Assembly: GCA_030685235.1 (NCBI GenBank)
Contig: MU839185.1
Location: 62,001 to 126,000, forward strand
Source of the DNA: Copromyces sp. CBS 386.78
Taxonomy: Eukaryota > Ascomycota > Sordariomycetes > Sordariales > Sordariaceae
Length of the DNA: 64,000 nucleotides
Direction of reading: 5' to 3'
Shown here: piece by piece, positions 12,001-23,362 of the stretch
Numbering within the stretch: the first letter of the stretch is position 1
How the letters are laid out: every line of letters starts with the position of its first letter
Notes under the pieces: model-generated
The model's database searches: none
What the model was told of the DNA's origin: nothing
What the model saw: the letters and a program-made list of their open reading frames with translations, nothing else
Made by a program: the position numbers and the translations under genes

Positions 12001-12720
12001 TAATAATTCCTTACTGTCTTTATCCTTTTTAATTTCAATTTTATAATTAACTCTAAGACGATAGGGATTAAATTTATCAATTTCTTATTTTATTTATAAA
12101 GGAAGAAAGTTATAATACTTTTTTAAGATTATTTTCCGGAGCTATTCCTTAGTATAGACTTTTTTTAGCCGTAAAGCCTTTTTAACGTTTTTTAAACTTA
12201 TAGTATAAATAACCTCTTCTATTACTCTATTACTAAATTCCTTTCTAATCTTTCGGATATAGCCTATAAAAATAGTAACCGTTATATAAATAACAGACTT
12301 AATATCTTTAATAAACTCTATATTTAGAATTTACTCTCTACCGACGTATAAGATCTAATAATCTATAATACTTATATATATCTACTTCTCGTAAGGAACG
12401 GAATAAGTATATATAGCTTTAAATTATAATTTCCTTAAAATAATTGGGAATTCTAATAAAAGGACGACGTAAATACAAATTAAATAGACGTAACTGTCTA
12501 CTTCCGCTAGAAAATAAGTAAAACCTTAAATAGTAGCGCTTTTTATAGCCGCGGAGGCTCCTTTTATATAATAGGACTTAATAAGGACAATTAAAATCCG
12601 AAAGTTTTTAACGACTTTTTTACTAATCGTAATATAGTACTAATAACCTTTATTAACGAAGATATAGAATAAGTTACAATCGTTAATAATAAGTAGAATT
12701 AATATAAGCTCTATCTCTAA
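9060..12720 (-). pseudogene. Gypsy copy 2 pol remnant: protease, RT, RNase H, integrase, chromodomain
   Basis: Polyprotein for reverse transcription and integration, now inactivated. Minus-strand reading with stops read through shows the fingers-palm region of a Ty3/Gypsy reverse transcriptase at 11640-12060 (segments LKVGALILFV and GGGLRFYYNHY), and the RNase H connection near 10740-11200 (ELRNCKSFTIF, then FNFNIEYRLSKEG). At 9060-9245 a chromodomain follows integrase (VEEILYIF, then VLIK-stop-KGYYNFT-stop-EPLEEF; the stops sit where the family has tryptophan, TGG to TAG). The C-terminal chromodomain places it among chromoviruses. The integrase catalytic residues could not be placed reliably. 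Confidence 0.82.
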
Positions 12721-14255
12721 TTACGAATTTAATTTAAATTCTTCTACCTTATTTAATACATTTTTAAGCTCCGAGGCCCAATTTCGCTCCAAAATTACTC
12801 TTTTCCCTACTCGGAAACGGAGTTTTATTTATTATTATTTTTTAAAAGTAGAGGGACTTTAGTAACGGTTATTTAAATATAAATCCCGTTATTATTATTA
12901 TTAGGAAGGATTGCGGGTAAGTAAAGATAATTATTTACCTAATAATTAAAAGTTCTATAATAGAAATATAAGTTATTATCCTTATACTTTTAACACTCTT
13001 TATTAAAAACCTACTTAATATATTTAAAGGAAGTAACCGAATTTAAACCGCTTCGCCCCCAATTATTACAATTTCTATTAAATACGCTAATTTAAATAGA
13101 TCCTATAATAATATTACTATTATAATTAAAGGGATAATCGTTAATAGAAGAAGAGGAAGATTATATTTACTAACGGGAAATACTAAATTATTAAATATTA
13201 ATATTAAAAGTAGGAAAGTAAATATTATTATTACCTTAGGAACGCCCTTTTTAAAAGCGGAAATATTTACAATAATCCTTTTTAAATTTAAAGGTCCATT
13301 TATATTTAACTATAAAATATTATATTTTAATTACGTAAGCGTAGTAATCTTCTAAAAGATCTACTATAAAGAATTTATTATAGAACTTTTGGTTAAAGGT
13401 ACGGTTAAAGTAAATTAATTTAGCAGGGCTCTCCTAATTATAATTACCCGCTTTTAATATTTTATTATCGAAAGTAGCTAAAAAAGTAGTAAAAGGTTCT
13501 CCATCCTTTTAACGTATACGAATTAACTTATTAAGAATAGTATTTCGGTTTTAATAAGAGTTAAAGATAATTTAAATCTAATTAAATAAATTAATTAAAT
13601 TTTCTTCTCCGCAAATCGTTTTATTAATTTAAAAACCCTCTAATAGTAATTACTTATTATTAGGGAAGGTATTAAAATTTTTAGACTAAGCGGTATTATA
13701 ATTAATACGGAAGTCCGCCTTAATATTAATATTATATATTTAAATAAATTAGTTAAAGTAGAATTAGAAGGTATAAAATTAATTATTCTATTTAGGGAAT
13801 TCGAAGGGTTTTCTTCTATAAGTAGAAGTATTAGGACTATTGCTATTTAAATTAGTAGGGTTTCCAGTAGTAGTAATTAAAATATTTACTACGGCTCCGC
13901 TAGTAGGAATTAGGTCCGTAGAATTGAAATTTAGACGTAGAATAAAAATTAGGTTAGGATTAGTATTAAAGAGAAGGAACTTAATACGATTACGTAAGGT
14001 AATACTCCCGTTGAGTACTCTAATAAAGTTTTTTACGAGGCTATCGTTCGTAGTAGTACTTCCTACTAATTATTCGCCGCCTTAGGGGTTATAAAATTAC
14101 TATTCGATATTATTGAAGTCTATTTTGCTAAATTTAACTATAGTATTAATAAATACTACAAATACCGCGCTCGATATTGTTAGCTCCGTTTCGAATCTAT
14201 TAATGTCCGCTATTAAATTTACTATCCGCTTATATAGGTATAAAGTAGAACCTAA
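12721..14255 (-). pseudogene. Gag-region remnant of Gypsy copy 2
   Basis: 1.5 kb between the protease-like segment and the 5' LTR, where gag lies in Gypsy elements. I see no intact zinc knuckle; cysteine codons are scattered near 12990-13080 on the minus strand. The primer-binding site should abut 14255 (minus strand TTAGGTTCTACTT) but is altered enough that I will not name the tRNA. A parallel region in copy 1 is 17260-18786. Confidence 0.5.
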
Positions 14256-14494
14256 TGTAAGGGGTGTAGTATAATTGGCATAAGTATTAGCCTAAACGAT
14301 CGATAAGGTTCTACGAGGAAAGAAAGAGAGGAAGGGTGCCTGCAGAGTAGGCGGCTAGCTAGCTATCCTTTTTAAAGGACGTGTAGTGTAGTATACGGGC
14401 TATGGGGAGGGGTTGCCAGCACGGCAGCGTTGCCGGTACGGCAGTTCGCCTGGCGATTGCCAGGTACACAGCCACGGGCATTAGCCCCATAACA
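14256..14494 (-). repeat. Right LTR (5' LTR in element sense) of Gypsy copy 2
   Basis: 239 bp, starting TGTAAGGGGTGTAGT and ending CCCCATAACA. It carries the same 21-bp internal duplication as its partner. The outer part is GC-rich and little mutated, which is why a 70-codon open frame survives across its outer end into copy 1. Confidence 0.92.
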
Positions 14495-14499
14495 AACGA

Positions 14500-17260
14500 A
14501 ATATTAGAGAAACCGCTCAATATAAAATTCGGCCTCTATAAAAGGTATAGGCTCGAAGATAACGTTCTTACTAAGCCGGTCTTTAATAACCTAGAAATAA
14601 ATATTACCGTTTAAATTTAGGAAATCTATAATAAAATCTATTTAAATTTCCCTATTAAATTATTCTAAAATTAGTAATAATTATAAGAAGCCTCGTTTTT
14701 ATTCCTTCCAAACTTTTATAGAACTATAGGTATAATAATTATAAAGGAATTACCGGATATAAACCCTTAAGAGCGGCTAATAAAAATATTAGATAAATAC
14801 TATTATAATACCTTCTCTTCCTAAGTAACTAAAGATATAAAAATTATATATAGCTTAGATAAGAGTCGTACGGAGGGTATTAAATTATTAAGATTAGTCC
14901 GAAAAACTAACGGAATTGGACTTAATATAAATAAGCGCTCTAGGGACCTAAAAGCAGCCTTAATAGCAGAATCGGCCGTAAAAATTAATAGTATAATTAA
15001 TAATCTATATTTTAAATTTTAAAGAAGGGTCAAAATACCATTCGTTATTCTAAACTACCGTTTTAACCTATTAATATAAAGAGTCTTTTAAAGCCATTTA
15101 ATCCTAAAACTATTATAAATCCGGATCTTCAAATACTTTTATACTCTCCTTCCTAATATAAACGATTTAGGAAGTAAAAATACAGAATAAATTATAAAAT
15201 TCGAAAGCGGAATCCGGTATTATTTATAGGTCGTAAACTTTATAATCCTACTCGGTAGGCATATCCTACTCCTAACGGAATAAAGTATCGGGGACCACCC
15301 CTTCCTTACCTAACTAATATTCAATACCGAAATTAAACTATAATAAATATTTAGCCTAACGAACCTACTACTTAAAAAACTATTATATCTTTATAAAATA
15401 TTCTAAATTCCAATAATTAGTAAGGATAATAAAGGACTTACAATTCCGTAACTCAACCGACCACTATTCTAAATAACTAATAATTACGAATATCTCTTTA
15501 TTATAAATAAAGTAATTCTATTCGGCAATATTCAACTTCCGCGAATAATAACCAATAACCGCCTACTTTCTAAATTCGTTAACCTCCTATAAAATAATTC
15601 CGCCCAACGCAAAACTATTATAATCCGTTTCTAAAAATATTTTTCTATCGGGGTTAAATTCTATAAGGATCGGGGCTTTTATAAATAGTATTTTAAATAA
15701 TTAGAAAGCACTTTCGTACTCCTTAATCTATTCGAAAGCTACTCCTTTACTAATAAATACTATTAATAGGGCTACGACCTTCGAAAATTAAAATATAAAT
15801 ATCCTATAATAATTAACGAAATTAAAAAAATTACGAACGCCCTTTTAAAAATTAGGAAGGAGCTAGTTAAAAATAACTTTAACCTTTTTAAGGTCGGCTT
15901 ATATTCTTATACTTACATAAATAATAAAATTAAAATATTTAATCTTTTTAATAGTAAATTCGTACTTATTTAAATTTAAATAGAAGTTTACATTAAGGAA
16001 CATCTTTAATATTAAGCAGACTTTAACTTTATAATCCTCTTTAGTACCCGAAGTATAAATAAATACGTCATTTATATAAGCGGTATAAAATTTATTGAAA
16101 TATTTATAAAGAATATAATTAATATACTATTAGAACATTATTAATATATTAATTAGCCCGAAGGGTACAACTAATTATTCGAATAACCCGTATTATATCC
16201 GAAATACTATCTTCTATTCCTCTCCTATAGCCATCCGAATCTTATAGAAAACTTATATAATATTAACCTTTATATATTATTTAACTCCCTTTAAAATACG
16301 GAACGTTTCGCTAATAAGCGGTAAAGGATAATAATTTACTCGTATAATAGCGTTTAAAATATAATAATTATAGTAAAAACGGAGGCTACCGCCTGGTTTT
16401 TATACGAAAAGTACTAGGGCTCCGGCTTCCAAATTATTAATACGGATAAAACCCTTATTTAAAAAATCCTTAAGTATTTTCTTTAAAATTAAAAGTTTTT
16501 TATAAATTATATTATAGAATAGACTAAAAGGGATCGGTAATTCTTTATTATCCTTATCTTTTTTAATTTTAATTTTATAGTCGATTCTAGGACGGTAGGG
16601 GTTATATTTATCGGCTTCTTACTTTATTTAAAGAAGTAGGAAGTTGTAATATTTCATTAAAATTATTTTCCGGAATTAATTTTCAATATATATTATCTTC
16701 GGCCGTAAAGCCTTTTTAACGTCCTTCAAATTTATAGTATAAATAGCTTCTTCTACTACTCTACTCCCGAATTCTTTTCTAATCTTTTAAATATAATATA
16801 CGAAAGTAATTACTATTACGTAAATAACGGACTTAATATCCTTTATAAATTCTATATTTAAGGCTTATTCTCCGCTAACGTACGGGATTTAATAATTTAT
16901 AATCCTTATATATATCCGCTTCTTATAAGGAATAAAATAAGTATATATAACCTTTAATTATAACTTTCCTAAAATAATTAGGAATTCTAATAATAGAATA
17001 ATATAAATATAAATAGGGTAAATGTAATTATTAACCTCCGTTAGGAAGTACGTAAAATCTTAAATAATAATTCTTTTTATAATTGCGGAGGTTCCCTTAA
17101 TATAACGAGACTTAATAAGAATAATTAAAATCCGAAGATCTTTAATAATTTTCTTATTAATCGTAGTATAGTATTAGCAACCCTTATTAATAAGGGCGTA
17201 GAATAAATTATAGTCGTTAATAATAAATAGAATTAATATAAATTCTATTTCTAATTGTAA
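14500..17260 (-). pseudogene. Gypsy copy 1 pol remnant, portion right of the insertion
   Basis: Minus-strand homologue of 9970-12720 in copy 2: reverse transcriptase similarity around 16140-16600 and RNase H region around 15250-15720. Copy 2 entered within the integrase-coding part, leaving the chromodomain end of copy 1 at 6110-6295. Stops occur at many of the same tryptophan and glutamine positions as in copy 2. Confidence 0.75.
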
Positions 17261-18786
17261 ATTTGATTTAAATTCTTCTACTTTATTTAATATATCTTTA
17301 GGCTCCGGGGCCCGACTTTATTCTAGAACTATTCTTTTCCTTATTTAAAAGCGGAATTTTATTCGTTATTATCCTTTAAAAATGGAAGGATTTTAATAGC
17401 GGTTGCCTAAATACGAACCCCGCTATTATTATTAGGAGGGATTATGGGTAAATAAGGGTAATTATTTACCCGATAATTAGAGGTTCTATAATAGAAATAT
17501 AAATTATTATCCCTACGTTTTTAGCGCTCTTTATTAGAGACCTATTTAGTACGTTTAAAGGAAGTGGCCGAATTTAAACCGCTTCGCCCCCAATTATTAC
17601 GATTTTTATTAAATACGCCAATTCGAATAAATCTTATAATAGTATCGCTATTATAATTAAGGGGACGATTATTAATAGAGGAAGAGGAAGATTATATTTA
17701 CTAACGGGAAATACTAAATTACTAAGTATTAATATTAGAAGTAGGAAGGTAAATACTGCTACCTTAGGAGCGCCTTTTTTTAAAAATAGAAGTATTTATA
17801 ATAATCCTCTTTAAATTTAAAAGTCCGTCCGTATTTAACTGTAAAATATTGTATTTTAATTACGTAAGCGTAGTAATCTTTTAGAAGATTTACTATAAAG
17901 AATTTATTATAAAATTTTTAATTAAAAGTATAATTAAAGTAAATTAGTTTAATAGGGCTTTCTTAATTATAATTACCCGTTTTTAATATTTTATTATCGA
18001 AGGTAGTTAAGAAGGTAACGAAAGGTTTTCTATCCTTCTAATATATACGAACTAATTTATTAAAAATAATATTTTAGTTTTAATAGGAGCCGAAGATAAT
18101 TTGAATCTAATTAAGTAAATTAATTAAGTCTTCTTCTCCGCAAATCGTTTTACCAGTTTAAAAACCCTTTAATAATAATTATTTATTATTAGGGAAGGTA
18201 TTAAAAATTTTAAATTAAATAGTATTATAATTAGTACAGAGGTCCGCCTTAATATTGGTATTATATATTTAAATAAGCCGGTTAAAGTAGAATTAGAAGG
18301 TATAAAGTTAATTATTCTATTTAAAAAATTCGAGGGGTTTCCTCCTATAAATAGAAATATTAGGACTATCGTTTTTTAAATTAGTAGGGTCTTCGGTAGT
18401 AATAATTAAAATATTTATTATAATTCTATTAGTAGGAATTAGGTCTACAGGACTAAAGTTTAGACGCGGAGTAAGGATTAGGTTAGGATTAGTATTAAAG
18501 AGAAGAGATTTAATACAATCGCGTAAGGTAGTACTCCTATTAAGTATTCTAATAAAGCCTTTTACGAGGCTATCGTTCGTAATAATACTTCCTACTAATT
18601 ATTATTCGCCGCTTTAAGAATTATAAAATTGTTACTTAATATCGTCGAAGTCTATTTCGCTAAATCCGACTATAGTATTAAGAAATGCCGTAAATGCCGC
18701 GCTCGATATTGCTAATTCCATTTCAAATTTACTAATATCCGCTATTAGATCTACTATCCGCTTACATAGGTGTAGGTAGAACCTAA
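17261..18786 (-). pseudogene. Gag-region remnant of Gypsy copy 1
   Basis: Homologous to 12721-14255 of copy 2, between the protease-like segment and the 5' LTR. AT-rich, stop-riddled, no motif that I can name. The segment next to the LTR reads TTAGGTTCTACCTAC on the minus strand, where the primer-binding site is expected. Confidence 0.5.
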
Positions 18787-19004
18787 TATAAAGGGTACAG
18801 TACAGTTGGCACAGGTACTAGCCTAAACGATCGATAAGGTTCTACGAGGAAAGAAAGAGAGGAAGGGTGCCTGCAGAGCAGGCGGCTGGCCAGCTATCCT
18901 TTTCAAGGGACGTATAGGTGCACGGGCCATGGGGAGGGGTTGCCGGCACGGCAGTTCGCCTGGCGATTGCCAGGTACATAGCCACGGGCATCAGCCCCAT
19001 AACA
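18787..19004 (-). repeat. Right LTR (5' LTR in element sense) of Gypsy copy 1
   Basis: 218 bp ending ...CAGCCCCATAACA, followed directly by the ACTAG duplication. Its outer half is GC-rich and nearly unmutated. Its inner start has changed to TATAAAGGGTACAG, so mutation is heavier toward the element interior. Confidence 0.92.
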
Positions 19005-19009
19005 ACTAG

Positions 19010-20330
19010 CAATATCGCTACACTAGTCTTCGAAAAAGCCGGTCACATTATTTAGGGTCGCTAGGCTAAAATCACCAGCTTCGTAACAAATACATACAAT
19101 AGTGCTCGTCTTACCAGTAATCTACTAATTAAAAAGAACGAACTCAAACATACTATCCCAATCCTCTATAACTTTCACAATCTCCAGCTGCTTATTAAAG
19201 ATATATTAGCGTTAGAACCGTTCAAACAGATCATCAATTACGTAACCTAGCTAGTTACTTTCTTCAGAACCTCGAAATTACAACTCTCAAAACTTCGTAT
19301 TTATATAATAACTAAACTTTACAAACATATTTCAATTCTAACGTCGTAAATTATCTTCCCTTTTTCTCCCTTTTTGTTAGTAATTTTATACAAATTAAGA
19401 AACTAATATATTATTAATATAATTACTCAATAGGGATTATAATACAAATCCATCCTATTAATTTAGAAATTAAAATACGCCCTCATTTCGTTCGCTCGTA
19501 ATACTCGTAATAACGTTTATTATAATAACCCTAATAAAAATAATGCTAATAACCCTAATTGCCTTATAACTATATTAAATATTATTGAGAATTATATATT
19601 CTAAAATATAATTAATAACCTTCTACAATTTATCCAACCAATCTATAAAGCCCAATTAATATTAAAATCTAATAAATCTACTATTAGCAAAGTTATCCCT
19701 TAATAAATTACAATTTAGGATTTATAATAAGCTTTTAACCTTCCTCAGTATATAATACTATAGCACTAAGCTCAACTAATTACAATCTATATAGCTAGAA
19801 GGAATAAATAAATTACTACTATTAATTAACTTACTTTCTTTCTCAACTTAAATAACCTAGCGGTCCGTATTAAAAATATCTAACCTACTTTACTAGTTAA
19901 TATTATAAACTAAATTTACGCCTTCTTAACCCGGTATAACGCTATAATTAATATTGAAAGCAACGTATTAATCGAAGAATTTATATTCTATATAGTTAAA
20001 AATAATATATTTATACTGTATATAAATATATAGTAATATAACTTCTAGCTTATTACTTTCTAAAATTATTACTGTAATTAAGGCTTACGATTATATTTGT
20101 TAATTAGTTGACTACTTCAAATTCCCGCTAATAACGTACCTTCTAAATGTATTTTCTCAACGATAAACTATATCGAAGGATTGTTATATAACTATTTAGC
20201 AATTAATAAAATAGATATAGTTTTATTTGTTTATATAAATTATAAAATTCTAAATACTAAATATATACCTTTTGTTGTACTGCTAAAGGAGGAGAGGGAG
20301 CAGATCTTTTAATAAGTAGAAGATCGCTTA
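19010..20330 (+). pseudogene. hAT transposase remnant, right portion with dimerisation domain
   Basis: Plus-strand reading with scattered stops. Near 20121-20180 it reads IPANNVPSKCIFS, the fungal hAT C-terminal dimerisation motif in which family members have S-E-R at the S-K-C position. Glu-to-Lys and Arg-to-Cys here are each explained by single G-to-A or C-to-T changes, the RIP direction. Residues after it (NYIEGLLYNYLAINKIDIV) also fit the family. The gene is broken by stops and by the 14.9-kb insertion, so it cannot make a transposase. Confidence 0.8.
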
Positions 20331-20734
20331 TATATAAAGATACTAAATAATAATTTTAATGTTTAAAATTATAATATAACCCCTATTAATTAGTATTTTA
20401 TATATTACGAATTTATAAATACGTAAAGAGAGGATAAAAAGACAGTTCGATATAGCTAATTTAGAAGTAATTATAATAAATAGCCATTATATTATTACGA
20501 AATATTATAGTCGATATCATATATTTCAGTCCAGTATATTGCGTACAGCCTAGAATTTTCTGATTTTTTTTTATTGTAGGGTTTATATGGGGCGCGGTCT
20601 GTGCACGAGTCCGTGCGGTAAGAATGAACGCGTTTTTTACCTTACTTTTACTTACTTTACGGAACCTTACACTAACCGTGAAATTCAAAGCCACCACTAC
20701 CCCGAACAAGCCGGCGGGTCTGGTTGGCCCCTGA

Positions 20735-20757
20735 CAACTTGGGTACTACCCAAGTTG
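20735..20757. repeat. Perfect 23-bp palindrome 27 bp beyond the hAT insertion
   Basis: Two 11-base arms around a single central C: left arm CAACTTGGGTA, right arm TACCCAAGTTG. It lies 380 bp before the panB start. It could be a dimeric regulator site or a small hairpin. No function is shown. Confidence 0.7.
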
Positions 20758-21137
20758 AGTAGGCTTGGCGGGACGGCACCCCAGCAGAAAAGCCAGAAAC
20801 GAACACCAAGAAATTTGTGAGATATACTCAATTATACGCAGCAAAAACCATCATGGCCTCTGGACTAGAATAAAAAGGGTGAGCCAGCGCTGCGGAAAAA
20901 TTGGCGCAACTCGCGTAGATTTTTTCTTCTTTTCATCCAACACTAGCATTGAAGCATTTTCATATTCACCAACAAGAAAAACCCGGAAAAAAAGTTGCAT
21001 CGTTTCAAAGCCGGAGAAAAAAAAAAAAAAAAAAAAGTCCTTTCTTCGTACACCTTCTTCAATCCATTGCGTATTTTCTAGACCGGCCCCTTTTTGTATA
21101 CACCATACAAACAACCAACCACTCACAACCTACCACC
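20758..21137 (+). promoter_or_regulatory. panB upstream region
   Basis: The only normal sequence between the transposon nest and the panB start codon. It contains an A20 tract (21017-21036) and a CT/AC-rich leader ending ACCACCATG, a good fungal start context. No clear TATA box. The promoter must fit in about 430 bp next to a RIP-mutated block. Confidence 0.55.
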
Positions 21138-22510
21138 ATGCACAAGCAAGTAACATCCTCACTCCTCCGGAGGTCTTCTTGCCTTCTTTCCAAGGGTAGT
21201 AGCAATGCAACAAAACAGTTACTCGGTGCTGGTGCCGGTGCATCCCTCCTCACTCAACAACACCAAAACCAAGCCCAATCATACCAACATGTCACCATCC
21301 AAACCCGCCAATCCTCCCACTCCCCCATGGGCCTTCCGCCCACCACCCCGCGCAAAAAGGTGACGCTCAACACCCTACAGAGCATGCACAAAAAGGGCGA
21401 GAAAATCACCATGATCACGGCGCACGATTTCCCTTCGGCCCACGTGGCCGAGCACGCGGGCATGGACATGGTCCTGGTGGGCGACAGCCTGGCCATGGTG
21501 GCGCTGGGCATGGAGGACACGAGCGAGGTGTTGGTGGAGGAGATGTTGCTGCATTGTCGGAGTGTGGCTAGGGCGACGTCGAGGGCTTTTACGGTATGTC
21601 TTGTTCTTTTTTTCTTGTTTTTTTGTTTTCATCTGATCTGTGGAGGATTGGCACTTGTTTATTTTAGCCGGTTGTTTACTACACTGGCTGCTTACCCCTT
21701 TTCTGTGTCGATATCAAACCCAAATCCCTTTTCCCATTACTGCCCCTGCCCCTACCCCTACCCCTATCTCTCTCTCTCCTCCCTTCCCATCCCAACACAC
21801 ACCCTTCAAGTACCTAGTCACACACAATACTAACACACCCAACACAGATCGGCGACATGCCCATGGGCTCCTACGAAATCTCCCCCCAACAAGCCCTCTC
21901 CACCGCCATCCGCTTCATCAAAGAAGGCCGCATGTCGGCCGTGAAACTCGAAGGCGGCGCCGAAATGGCCCCCACCATCCGCGCCATCACCACCGCTGGC
22001 ATCCCCGTCCTCGCGCACATCGGGCTCACCCCGCAGCGGCAAAACGCCCTCGGCGGCTTCCGCGTCCAAGGCAAGTCCAAAGAATCCGCCAAGCGACTGT
22101 TGCGGGATGCGCTCGCCGTGCAAGAAGCCGGTGCGTTTGCCATGGTCGTGGAGGCGGTGCCGCAGGAGGTTGCCAGCTTCATTACTGGTCTGCTCAAGGT
22201 TCCGACGATTGGAATCGGGGCTGGAAACGGGACCAGTGGACAGGTGCTGGTGCAGGCGGATATGGCGGGGAATTTCCCGCCGGGAAGGTTCTTGCCCAAG
22301 TTTGTAAAGAAGTATGGGGATGTGTGGGGGGAGACGTTGAGGGCTATTGAGAGTTACAGGGATGAGGTCAAGGGGGGACAGTATCCGGCGGAGGAGCACA
22401 CGTACCCGATGCCCAAGGAGGAGGTGGAGGCGTTTGTGGGGGATGTGAGGAGGTTGATGCGTGCGAATGCGTCTGCTGAGGCTGAAGGGGATGGTGAGAA
22501 GAGTGCGTGA
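21138..22510 (+). CDS. panB: 3-methyl-2-oxobutanoate hydroxymethyltransferase (ketopantoate hydroxymethyltransferase)
   Basis: Transfers a hydroxymethyl group from 5,10-methylene-tetrahydrofolate to alpha-ketoisovalerate, the first committed step of pantothenate and coenzyme A synthesis. Exons 21138-21593 and 21848-22510 give 372 residues; the 254-nt intron starts GTATGT and ends ACACAG. PanB motifs are all present: MITAHDFPSAHVAEHAG, MVLVGDSLAMVALG with the metal-binding aspartate, GDMPMGSYE, VKLEGGAEMAPTI, HIGLTPQ, then VVEAVP with the catalytic glutamate and IGIGAGNGTSGQVLV. About 75 N-terminal residues precede the domain and are Ser/Gln/Thr-rich with Arg/Lys, consistent with a mitochondrial targeting peptide. 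In N. crassa this function is assigned to pan-2 (recalled). It converges with atg12, 296 bp apart. Confidence 0.96.
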
Positions 22511-22806
22511 GTCTGAGGCTGCGGTGTCGTTTAGTGTGGTGTAAGAGGAGGATTAATACCCCTTGGTAGATTTTTTTGGGAAGAAAACCTTGTTGCTGTT
22601 TGTTGCTGAAGCGTTGTCCCATGTTGGCACATGTACATAGCAATTGATATATATCTTTGCTGAGAACTTTTCTTGATCTCCTCAAAGTGGTGTGTAGTGC
22701 TGCTGACATCGGTGACCTCGACACCGTTGGGTCATGCTGTCCATACGTGAACTGGCCGGAGTCTGTCAAGTCATGGTATCGCCTCCCCTTTCGCAATTTG
22801 AGGCGA

Positions 22807-23362
22807 TCACCCAAAGGACGGGGTCATCGAATACGAAACATTCAACTGGTTCGTAGAATCCTTGAAGCACTGCAAACATACTTATCGTCAGCACATACTC
22901 CCACTTGGCACTCCCCTTTCATCATCATCACCCGGGATCACCACCACCAAGAAAGACGTAACTCACCCTCCACAAATTCCCCACAATCTCATCCAACGCC
23001 GGCGCAAACACGCTATTCACATACAAAAACACGCCATCCGACTCCCGGCACTTCAGCGTCTTCCTTAGGTACGCCACCACCGTCTCGAACTTTTGCGTGC
23101 TGTTCACTTTGACCTGCTCCCTCCGGAGGGCGGGCGCCGACCCGACCGGTTTGAAGCGTATCACCACCTTTTCCTGGTCAAATGTCCCGGCTTCGGCGAG
23201 GGCGGCGGTAGCGTCCCGTGGAAGCGTCATCAGAACCGTGGAGGCGGTCATGGTTAGTGGTAGGTTGGGCGAGTCGCGGCCTTGGAGGAGGGGGGAGGCT
23301 GTTGGTGAGTTGCTTGAGGGGGAGGCGGTGTTGGATCCGAATGGGGGGTGTGGGGATGCCAT
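22807..23362 (-). CDS. atg12: Ubiquitin-like autophagy protein Atg12
   Basis: Ubiquitin-fold protein joined through its C-terminal glycine to Atg5; the Atg12-Atg5-Atg16 complex promotes Atg8 lipidation during autophagosome formation. Exons 23362-22967 and 22869-22807 (97-nt intron, GTGAGT...TTTGCAG) give 152 residues. The first 60 residues are Ser/Pro-rich and disordered-looking. The ubiquitin-like core runs from [21 protein letters not shown] through VVAYLRKTL and [22 protein letters not shown] to [20 protein letters not shown]. It ends at the glycine itself, as Atg12 does, with no processing tail. The start was chosen at the ATG of [10 protein letters not shown]; the frame is open further upstream but without a better start. 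Confidence 0.94.

Larger units (their letters stand above)
7025..14494 (-). mobile_element. Gypsy chromovirus copy 2, nested inside copy 1
   Basis: 7,470 bp with 239-bp LTRs (7025-7263, 14256-14494). The perfect 5-bp duplication AACGA lies at 7020-7024 and 14495-14499, and copy 1 sequence resumes exactly where it left off. Copy 2's own interior near 9970 shows the uninterrupted version (TAACGAAATATTA). Minus-strand order: LTR, gag region, protease-like segment near 12600-12720, reverse transcriptase 11640-12060, RNase H 10740-11200, integrase region, chromodomain 9060-9245, about 1.8 kb of unassigned sequence, polypurine tract, LTR. All frames are broken by stops, mostly TAG/TAA created by RIP-type changes. 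Confidence 0.94.
4102..19004 (-). mobile_element. Gypsy chromovirus copy 1, inserted in the hAT element and split by copy 2
   Basis: The two 218-bp LTRs (4102-4319, 18787-19004) are flanked by the perfect 5-bp duplication ACTAG at 4097-4101 and 19005-19009. Removing copy 2 and its duplication leaves about 7.43 kb. The minus orientation is shown by a purine-rich tract beside the left LTR (4324-4337) and by reverse-transcriptase similarity on the minus strand around 16140-16600. The interior is AT-rich with very few CpA or TpG dinucleotides and many stops, as expected after RIP. It is a dead copy. Confidence 0.93.
3323..20699 (+). mobile_element. hAT-superfamily DNA transposon, outermost layer of the nest
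   Basis: The 8-bp target duplication CCCCGAAC lies at 3315-3322 and again at 20700-20707, the length typical of hAT elements. The left end reads TAGGGGTGGTTTATTTC; the right end, read inward on the other strand, reads TAGTGGTGGCTTTGAATTTC. Both resemble hAT ends (CAGxGxTGG) with the first C changed to T, as RIP would do at CpA. GGTAA-like motifs recur just inside each end. Without the insertion at 4102-19009 the element is about 2.47 kb, a normal size for a fungal hAT. Transposase remains read on the plus strand, including the C-terminal dimerisation motif near 20121-20180. Confidence 0.9.

Noticed and set aside
14402..14614. 70-codon plus frame starting in the right LTR of copy 2
   Set aside because: It crosses the LTR end, the AACGA duplication and copy 1 interior, so it is a chance product of the insertion junction.
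3700..20000. Many short open frames in the AT-rich block, such as 8507-8758 and 13840-14085 on the plus strand
   Set aside because: They are antisense or chance frames in RIP-mutated Gypsy sequence with low-complexity composition. The true coding sense is the minus strand, shown by reverse transcriptase and chromodomain similarity.
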